Shown here in pieces: positions 56,550-64,000 of a stretch of DNA of 64,000 bases. A program made the position numbers and the translations under genes. A model generated the notes under the pieces. That model was not told the DNA's origin, did not search any database, and saw only the letters and a list, made by a program, of their open reading frames with translations. This stretch comes from Progne subis subis. Taxonomy: Eukaryota; Chordata; Aves; Passeriformes; Hirundinidae. The stretch lies in the NCBI GenBank assembly GCA_022316685.1, contig JAKJHU010000159.1, positions 682,001 to 746,000 on the forward strand, read 5' to 3'. Position 1 is the stretch's first letter, and each line of letters opens with the position of its first letter.

Positions 56550-56625
56550 ATATCATGGAATGGTTTGGGTCGGAAGGGACATTAAAGATCCTTTAGTTCT
56601 TACCCCTCTGGCGTGGGAAGGGATG
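56550..56625 (-). mobile_element. CR1 LINE 3' end, antisense
   Basis: 'atatcatggaatggtttggg', 'tcggaagggacattaaagat' and 'cctttagttcttacccctct' mark an inverted CR1 terminus, strongly truncated. Confidence 0.88.
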
Positions 56626-57649
56626 TCACCCACGAGATATGTGACAAGGGGCTGTAGTTCTGGGTCCTCACAGAAGTCAGGGGGGGTTGGCATGATGAAA
56701 CTCTTTGACAGTTATTCAGATCAATACTTTGCCTTCAAAGAAAATAGTGTGGTGTTAGCTGCCTTTACCAGAGAACCAATAAATGCTTTTTGCAATTATA
56801 ATTTCTCAGCAGATCAGTTCTGTTGTTTACACATCTACATGTTTTGGTATCCTTTTTTTTTTTTTCCCCTGCCTCTCCCCAATGCAATGCACTCTTTTAT
56901 TAAATGTAGCACTGTAGATAGCACCACTTAAGAAATAAACACACTCCACCTGGATCTATCTAAATGGTTTGTTTCTAGAGTACTTTATCTGACATGTGGT
57001 CTAAATATAAACAAATTATCTTGAATTACATATTTTATGAATATATTTACATAGGATGCATTTACACAGTTTTGATAATTCTGTTTGGAAATAGTGCAGC
57101 TCACGTTCAGGGCAAGTGCAGCATCTAGGCGATACAGATGCTTTCCATTTTGCAGAAGAGCACAACCTTGCTGCATCAAATGTTCCCTTTTTTGAGTTAA
57201 AGTGGTGAAATTTATGCTTCTAAAATTTCACAAAAAATGTTGTGTAAGTCATTGATGATGCATTGATTTTCAAAAGTAATTATAAGATCTGTCTGATTGC
57301 TTATATCCCAGCTCAATTACCTGTCCATTGAATCTCATAACTGTGTTTTTAAAAAAGTATTTATTACTCCAACATGTTCAGGCTTAACCAGCAAACCAGA
57401 TTCAGAAATTACTGTTTTTTCCAGAGGTTAATCAACCTCCCAAGCACCACACCTTGCTTCTAATTAGAATATAACTGATGTTTCCAACTACATTGTCTCA
57501 TTTCCTTTCCCATTAACTTGAAGATTCTTTTAATAGATGGCTTTTGTTTTTCTGTTCCTGGAATTATCTAAAGGTTTTAGTGTTCTGTCTTTTGCTGAAA
57601 AAGAGTTTTCTAAGCCTTAAATAATTTTTGTCTTCTCATCCCCATCATG
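56626..57649. other. Unique AT-rich sequence, no gene seen
   Basis: A T-run lies at 56853-56866. The 123-codon frame at 56560-56931 starts inside the CR1 and has no domain. Confidence 0.55.
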
Positions 57650-57990
57650 TTATTTAACATCCATTTTAAACCAGTACTGAAATTTCAGGACCAATCTCTT
57701 CAGTGTCTCACAGCCGTGAAATCAGCCAGGCTTTGCATCAGACCCATGGTCATATTACTGCACCAATATCTCATCTCGAACTGTTTATCTGCTTTGACTC
57801 CTAAGTCCTCTGCACTCTCTACATATTAAAATACATTTTCCCATTTCCAGGGTGTATATTTGCAATTCTCAGATGTTTGGATTTACATTTATCTGCATTG
57901 AAATGCTTTAATTTGTTTGACTGGGTCTCTTTCATCACCTCTATTGCCTTGTGTTCATTGCAGCACTTTGAGCACTGATGCAAAGATCAG
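57650..57990 (-). mobile_element. Ancient CR1/L3-like fragment, antisense
   Basis: Block order on the plus strand: 'gactcctaagtcctctgcac', 'gtgtatatttgcaattctca' and 'gatttacatttatctgcatt' followed by 'gaaatgctttaatttg'. This parallels the antisense CR1/L3 region that reads '...cccaggtccttctc...' and then '...ttgcattgaatttca...'. Strongly diverged. The block order is convincing but the edges are not. Confidence 0.55.
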
Positions 57991-58143
57991 AAATGTCAGA
58001 TCCAGACATTTGTTTCAGAAATCCACCTTAGAACTTGTTCTGTTCAATGAGTTCCTCAACAACAGCATGAAGAATTGGAAAACTTTGTGGATATGACCAT
58101 GTCTCAGGAAATGGTTTATGAGGGATTATTGGTAGTCGCAGAA

Positions 58144-58318
58144 TTTCCTTTCCTTTCCTTTCCTTTCCTTTCCTTTCCTTTCCTTTCCTTTCCTTTCCTT
58201 TCCTTTCCTTTCCTTTCCTTTCCTTTCCTTTCCTTTCCTTTCCTTTCCTTTCCTTTCCTTTCCTTTCCTTTCCTTTCCTTTCCTTTCCTTTCCTTTCCTT
58301 TCCTTTCCTTTCCTTTCC
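58144..58318 (+). repeat. (TTTCC)n pentanucleotide array, about 35 units
   Basis: A perfect or near-perfect TTTCC array about 175 bases long. All frames are open (F-P-F-L-S repeats), giving a spurious 101-codon frame. One strand is entirely pyrimidine. Confidence 0.98.
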
Positions 58319-58378
58319 TCCTTAGTGATGTCTATACTGGTAATATTCCCTCATCTTTATTTGAAATGGAAATATTTT

Positions 58379-58464
58379 AATGGTGTCCCTGCCCATGACA
58401 GGGGGATTGGAACAAGATGATCTTTAGGGTCCCTTCCAACCCAAACCATTCTATTATTCTGTGG
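58379..58464 (+). mobile_element. CR1 LINE 3' end
   Basis: 'atggtgtccctgcccatgac', 'agggggattggaacaagatg', 'atctttagggtcccttccaa' and 'accattctattattctgtgg' are the final 85 bases of a young-looking sense CR1. Confidence 0.96.
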
Positions 58465-58664
58465 AAATTTCTCAGTGCTGCATTTTCCATCAATTAATCC
58501 CAATAATTAGTGTTTTTAAAAAATTAAATATATACACATATGTATCTATTGTCTAGTACTGGTCCAGCTTCACACTTCATTCTCAGTTGAGTCCTGTGTT
58601 GTTGCATTTTTGGGGTCAAACAGCACATTGTAGTTACTTGTCTCTCTTGCTCTTGTGGTATTGT

Positions 58665-58753
58665 TGTTTTTTTGTTTGTTTTGGTTTTGGTTTTTTTTTT
58701 TTCCCCCCTCCCTTTTTTTTTTTCTTTTTTTTTTTTTTTTCTTTCTTTCTTTC
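58665..58753 (+). repeat. T-rich low-complexity tract with (CTTT)n end
   Basis: T-runs alternate with short GTTT, C and CTTT blocks over about 90 bases. Confidence 0.94.
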
Positions 58754-59045
58754 ATTCTGCCCCAAATCCCCAAACCTTCATCCTTAGCTAGGCCAGAAAT
58801 TGTTTCTACTAGTGCTTTTAGCTTCTCTTTGTAATGTGCAGCTGACCTTACAACCTGTCTATTTATATTACATTTATATAATTTAAGCCCCATCTCTTGA
58901 GTAAATGAGGTGTATTTAACAAATCTCTGCCACAATCTGTCATCACTGAGACCTGGGGATATCAGATTAGGGTGGGGTGTGGGTGTTCCTCGTGGGGATT
59001 CCAGACTATGGATATACCATTGGTGGTATCATTGTGAAGGGAATT

Positions 59046-59135
59046 AGAGAATCACGGAATGGTTTGGGTTAGGAGAGACCTTAAAGATCCAGACCCAAGA
59101 CCTGTTGTCACCAATGCAGGGACATCTCCAGTCTG
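59046..59135 (-). mobile_element. CR1 LINE 3' end, antisense
   Basis: 'agagaatcacggaatggttt', 'gggttaggagagaccttaaa' and 'gatccagacccaagacctgt' form an inverted terminus that diverges quickly after 59090. Confidence 0.85.
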
Positions 59136-59439
59136 GATGTAGAACTGGAGGATTGCAGAGAAGATTCCTCCCCCACCTACAGGACAAATCCTGCAATTTC
59201 TAGGTGCTGCCCAAAATCTGTCACTGAATCAGGATGAGGTTTTAGCTAAAACTCTCCACTTTTTAATTGTGAGATCAAGACATCCTCACCAGTTAATGAG
59301 CTGTTCTTTTGAGCACACTCAGTTTTCTCTCTTATGTTCTTATTTACATGGTTTCTGTTGTGATTTTTTTTTCTCAGAACTTTCTCAGTTTCAGGAGATG
59401 TGCCCTTCAGAGGCACCAATTATATACATAAGATGCTAC

Positions 59440-59720
59440 TGATTGAGAATTGATTCTATTTTTCGTCTTGAATGTAATCAAATCATGATCACTCATCCCT
59501 GGATGCCTACAGATTTCCAACCCAGCAAGAAATTCATCTATATCCCTCATAATCAAGTACAACCAAGTAATTTTGCTGTGGCTACAGTAGCCTGGTATAA
59601 GAAGTAGCAGCTGCCATTTTTATGCATTAATAGTGACTCTTTGCAACCTTAATCATATTCCTCATTCACGGAAATTTTGCTTCCCAACATAGATTCTGGT
59701 TTTAGTTTTTTAACCTTCTC
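59440..59720 (-). mobile_element. Ancient CR1/L3-like LINE remnant, endonuclease region
   Basis: On the minus strand, the sequence covering 59482-59493 and its flanks reads M-S-D-H-D-L-I-T-F-K, the S-D-H motif at the end of the apurinic-type endonuclease domain of CR1-clade LINEs. The surrounding antisense text ('gatcactcatccctggatgc', 'cctcataatcaagtac') fits the same region in old amniote LINEs. Stops elsewhere show it is dead. The extent is estimated. Confidence 0.6.
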
Positions 59721-60375
59721 TTATCAGCAGGCAGGTGCTTAAGAGTAACTTCATTTTCTCTGTTTTATTTGATAGTTATAACAAATCTCCACCTCTGTGT
59801 CTGCTCCTGGGCTTTACTTGGTAGCACTGAATTTCAGAAATATTAATTATTTTGCAACAGTGGCTAAGAAATAATCCTGAAATTGGCAATTGTTTAATAA
59901 AAAGCAAAGTCTTTGATGAAGAGTTCTTATTGCTATCCTCTCCACCCCTCTCACATTTTTGAGCCTTGTTAAGTAAGAAAGAACTAAACATCAGAAGTGT
60001 TTTTTTGACTTTCTGGGAAAGCTGAGGGGGGTGAACATCTCAAAATATGCTCCCAGCTCAATATCTGCCAGGCAGAGATTAAATCCACTGCCCTCCTCTT
60101 GGGCTACTTCCTCACCTTCCAAAGAAAGGGCTCAGCACCTGCCAAGGTGCAGAGCTGCAAATGTCCACAGCAGAAATGTGTGTACACACATCACATACAA
60201 TGTCTTGGCTCTGCTGTGACACCTCAGACATGTCCCTTTATTTACATGAATCTCTGTCACCCATTGAGAAGCATTTTAGAATTCAGCAATGTCTCACAGC
60301 TGTTGTATCTCAAATTATCTCATCTGAGCTGCCAGGGAACAGCTGGACAGAAACAGGAAAAAAGGGGGAAAAGGC
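59721..60375. other. Unique sequence, no gene seen
   Basis: No further LINE motif or gene is recognised. The 143-codon frame at 60099-60530 ends inside a CR1 and has no domain. Confidence 0.5.
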
Positions 60376-60615
60376 CATATGTTGCACCAAGGGAGTTCAG
60401 GTTGGGTGTTAGGAAGAGCTTCTTCACTGTGAGAGTGGTCAAGAACTTGGAACAGGCTCCTTGGAGTGGCAGAGTCACTGTCCCTGCAAGTATTCAAATA
60501 AATGAGTCCATGTCTCATATCTTGACATGATTTGGTGGGTGTGGTGGGTTTGTGTCAAAGGTTGGACTTCATGATCTGAGAGAGTTTTTCCAGCCTTAAT
60601 TTACTACGATTCTAC
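60376..60615 (+). mobile_element. CR1 LINE 3' fragment
   Basis: 'gttgcaccaagggagttcag', 'gttgggtgttaggaagagct', 'ggaacaggctccttggagtg', 'gttggacttcatgatctgag' and 'ttaatttactacgattctac' follow the sense CR1 order with several substitutions. Confidence 0.92.
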
Positions 60616-62521
60616 AAAAGACCAAGCCAGTTTCTTAACTAGAAAAATCTGGTCAAGAAGAGCATCTTCATTGACTATCCTGGTGAAGATGAAGTGTTGA
60701 AGAGGCCATGGGCTCAGAACAGCTCTCCTTCGATGTCTTATTCTCTTGCAATGCCACCCCAAGGTGTCACAAGAGATGAGGGATAAGTGAAAATGCTCTT
60801 ACCTATACTGTGGGGTTTTTCTTCTGAAATACTTGGATTTTTGGAGCCCACTGACCCAGAATTCTATGCTCTTTAAAAACAAAAACAAAAAAATGAATCA
60901 TCCACAGCATGGAGATGCAAATAAGAAAATGAGGTAGTCTAAGCAAAAGAGAAACATCCTTTAAAAACCACACAATTTCTCACTTCTCTCTCACCACCAC
61001 ACCCACACAATCATTTATTGATTCATGGCAGTTGCAAGTTGACAATCAACAGATCAACACCTGAGCTCAGCTAATGAGATTAACAGAACTAATTACAGAG
61101 AGATGGTAATTATTTCAATTCCGCTGCTTTGAGTATCATAGGCTGATGCATCCAAAAAGGCTCCAGTTGCAGGATTTTACAAACTAGGCGTGTGAATTTG
61201 AGAAATTCTAAAAATGCTACATAGAAGATTCCCCACCCACCTCTCCTTCTAAGCTGCTGTTCCAACAGGAGGTTAAAAGGATGGGCCTGTTTTTATCTTT
61301 TCATTAACACCCAGGTGTTAGGGACCTGTAAACTTGAGAGGTAAAATCACATTTTCTCTAAAGTATAAGCTACATCAAATGGTATTTCTACATAAGAACC
61401 CAAAGAGGAACACCCTTGCTTTTTCTGCAGTTTTTAGACCTAAAAGCTGTGGGGTCTTTGTGATTTGTTATTAATGGCAATGTGCTCTGAAGGATTAAGC
61501 TACAAGAGCACACAATTATCAAAACCCCAAAATATTCTGATATGATTTTAGCTGTGTGAAACAAACAAATAATTAATAATTTCCCAAAAAATAATCTTTT
61601 GATATAATTTCTGTTCCATAGAATGGGTGGAGCAAAAAAGACATAGATATTTTTTCCTTCTTGGAAACATAATTTTTCCATCTTTCCAAGGTGAAAAGAT
61701 AATAGCACAACATTCACCTGCTTGCCATCTGGATTGTTTTCTGAGCCCTATTAAAAAAAAAAAAAAAAAAAAAAATTTGGCAAGAAACAAGTTTAAAAGC
61801 TTAACCACAGCTCTCACATCCCTGGCTATTCCTTTCTTGCAACCCTTGGCACCAGTGGCAGCCTGTAGAGATGACAGCACTTGGCAATACTGTCTGGGCC
61901 TACAAGTTCCTTGTAGGATGAGACATCAGATGCTAGTGAGCAGCTGAAAGCCAGCAGCAGTCCCAAATTTACAGCTGCCCTGGCATCCTTCATGTCCATT
62001 CACCAGCAGCTTTGCTCTGACACTGCTGGGGGGAACTCCCCTGGTTCACAGCACAGGCGCAGTTTAGCTCCCCTGCTTGCTCAGGCTTTTCCTCTTGTTT
62101 TCCAAATGCTGGAGAACTCCTGAAGGAGGGTGGGCTGAGGCTATAAAGCAGAAAAATCTCTTATTCAACAGCAAAAACTCCAGGGAAGAAACAGTTGCCT
62201 GTGAAGGCAACCTTTGCTTCCACCAGGATTCATTTTTTAATTAAATCTGGGGATGTGAGCATAGTCTAAGATCATGATCAGCTCAGTCTTTGGCCTTACT
62301 GCTAAAAGGGTGGGAGCAGTGTTTGTTCTTGATCTCATTAGCATTTTTATCTGCTTGCTTGAGAGGCATGGCTGCTGTTTTCCTGCTTTGTCATGTTTTT
62401 CTGGTCTGGAGAAATTATCTTAGACCAGATCCAAAAGGGACTTTTCCTTATAAAGAGCAAAGAACAGGAACAAAAGTAATTATTATTCCATCATATCTTT
62501 GTCTGTGACAGGTTCTACCTC
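60616..62521. other. Unique AT-rich sequence, with A-runs
   Basis: A-rich patches lie at 60873-60895 and a 23-base A-run at 61752-61774. The frames at 61388-61947 are short and overlap on both strands. No gene or transposon is recognised. Confidence 0.55.
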
Positions 62522-62610
62522 AAATAGAATCATAGACTCAAAGGAAATCCTGGGTTGGGAAGGACCCACTAGGACCATCCAGTCCAAATATTGCCATGGT
62601 GATCTACAGG
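62522..62610 (-). mobile_element. CR1 LINE 3' end, antisense
   Basis: 'aatagaatcatagactcaaa', 'ggaaatcctgggttgggaag' and 'gacccactaggaccatccag' form an inverted CR1 terminus of the '...gagttggaagggaccca' type. Confidence 0.85.
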
Positions 62611-63436
62611 GTCCACAGACTGCAGCTGTCATGGGTAACAGGACACTGCATTTTTCTGTGTCCCAGAAGCACTTCCTGATACTCTAGGACTGAAACCCAA
62701 GTTTTTCTCCAAAGAGCAGAATTTTTAATGCCTAATTTGCTGTCACCTGTGGCCATTGTCACCCTAATTTTCTTTTTTTTTTTCCTTGCATTTCTCCCCT
62801 TTGTACTCCACTATACTTAAACCGTATGAACAGGGCATTTCCAGAAACTGAATTATTTGCTGTTTAATCAATTAACTTCTGCCTAACCAAAGAAGGAGGT
62901 GTCTTCTCTACAAGGCATCAATTATCCTGAAAACAGGAGTACTTTAGATGCTTCTGCTCCTCTCTCAGATGCGATTGAATTTGGCAAAGAAATTTTGGAG
63001 CCCTTGGGAGCAGGAAAAGAACTGACAAACAGAATACCTGCTTTCCTGCAAATTACAGGCTACTGACAGAGCACATCAATCCTGCTTTAAAAGGATATGT
63101 GTAGAAGGACAAAAAAAATTTAAAAACCATGTAGCTTCAGATTCAATTCTTATCTGCCAGCAATGATCCCACAGATAATCTGATGAGCATCAACTGTTTG
63201 CAACATTCACTTGTAGAACAACATTTTGGGATATTTATTCAGGAACTCCCCAATTAGAGAAGTAATTTACACCCACAATTTAATGAGACATTTTGATAAG
63301 ATTTAGAAGGATAATGGATTTAAAAAAAAAAACAACCAAAACCTCATCAGTGAACTAAGCAAAGCAGTTCACTGACATTCCCACTCAGTCCTCTTTTAAA
63401 TGGCAGCCAGCTACTGCATGGTTTGAATCAGAGACA
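62611..63436. other. Unique sequence, no gene seen
   Basis: No repeat or gene is recognised beyond short A- and T-runs. Confidence 0.6.
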
Positions 63437-64000
63437 CAGAATCACAGAATGGTTTGTGTTGGAAGAGACTTTAAAGATCATCCAGATCTGCCCCCTGCCA
63501 TGGGAAGGGACAGCTTCCACTGTCCCAGGTTGCTCCAAAACCCATCCAACCTGGCCTTGGACACTTCCAGGGGTGGGTTATCCACAACTTCTCTGGGCAA
63601 GTTCTACCAGGGCCTCATCACCCACACTGTAAAGAATTTCTTCCTAATATCTAATATAAATATATCCTCTTTCAATTATTATTTTATCTTTAATATCTCC
63701 TTAATTATTATCCTTAATATTTCCTTAAAAAACATCCCTCCTTGTCTAATCTAACTGTCCATTTCAAAAGTCCCTCTCCCTCCTTTTTAAATCTCTCTTA
63801 ATGGACTGAAGCTTCCCTAAAGCCTTCTCTTCTCCTAGCTGAATAACCCCAATTCTCTCAACCTGTCTTCACAGCAGAGGTGCTCCAGTCTTCAGAGAAT
63901 CTTTGTGCTCTCCTCTGGGCTTACTCCAAGAAATTCAAACCTTTCTTGTGCTGAGGAGCCCAGAGCTGGACACTGTTCCAGATGGGATCTCACAAGTGGG
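63437..64000 (-). mobile_element. CR1 LINE, antisense, runs off the window
   Basis: An inverted CR1 runs from 'acagaatcacagaatggttt' through 'tccaacctggccttggacac', 'aagaatttcttcctaatatc', 'cttctcttctcctagctgaa' and 'gtgctctcctctgggcttac' to 'ccagagctggacactgttcc' and past the right edge. A stretch of extra A/T-rich sequence ('attattattttatc...ttaattattatcc', about 63675-63725) lies inside it. The full copy must be longer than seen. Confidence 0.96.

Overview
The window looks like non-coding nuclear DNA from a bird, most likely a songbird. The main evidence is about 36 recognisable CR1 LINE insertions. Almost all are 5'-truncated, and many end in the CR1 signature of ATTCTRTG-type octamers without a poly(A) tail. 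There are also short ERV solo LTRs, no Alu or L1, and many short A- or T-rich microsatellites. The passerine assignment rests on the general look of the CR1 and LTR copies and is an inference.

I found no protein-coding gene, rRNA or tRNA that I could defend. Every long open frame is one of three things: a simple-repeat translation (19.7-20.1 kb, 28.1-28.8 kb, 58.1-58.4 kb), a frame through a CR1 copy (36.7-37.2 kb, 40.0-40.6 kb, 42.6-43.0 kb), or a short frame with no recognisable domain. The window is best read as intergenic or deep intronic sequence.

Layout. 0-10 kb: unique AT-rich DNA with eight CR1 pieces, including two in opposite orientation joined at their truncated ends near 2.1 kb, and a 39-base A-run at 5.1 kb that may be a retroposed tail. 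10-16 kb: a solo LTR (10362-10793) with a perfect 4-bp target duplication, and two very old CR1/L3-like reverse transcriptase remnants near 11.1 and 14.4 kb. 16-20 kb: a MITE-like palindrome at 16.1 kb, two CR1s and a 188-bp AAAAG array. 20-32 kb: three more solo LTRs. One (22300-22758) is the same family as the 10.4-kb copy and sits inside a CR1. One (26398-27041, antisense) also splits a CR1. One (30830-31096, antisense) is only 267 bp with a perfect 6-bp target duplication. A roughly 355-bp polypyrimidine tract lies at 28.4 kb. 32-48 kb: CR1 pieces, ATT and CA/TA microsatellites, and candidate conserved non-coding blocks near 34.6, 37.8 and 46.4 kb. 48-64 kb: more CR1s, an old MIR-type SINE at 50.7 kb, a CR1 split by a 782-bp LTR-like block at 54.7-55.5 kb, a TTTCC array at 58.1 kb, an old LINE endonuclease remnant at 59.5 kb, and a long CR1 running off the right edge.

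Nothing here reads as an operon or a multi-gene system. The most informative content is the layering of retroelements: which element interrupts which gives relative ages. A few old or palindromic segments may be regulatory and need cross-species alignment to judge. All element boundaries were read by eye and may be off by several to tens of bases, except where a target duplication fixes them.
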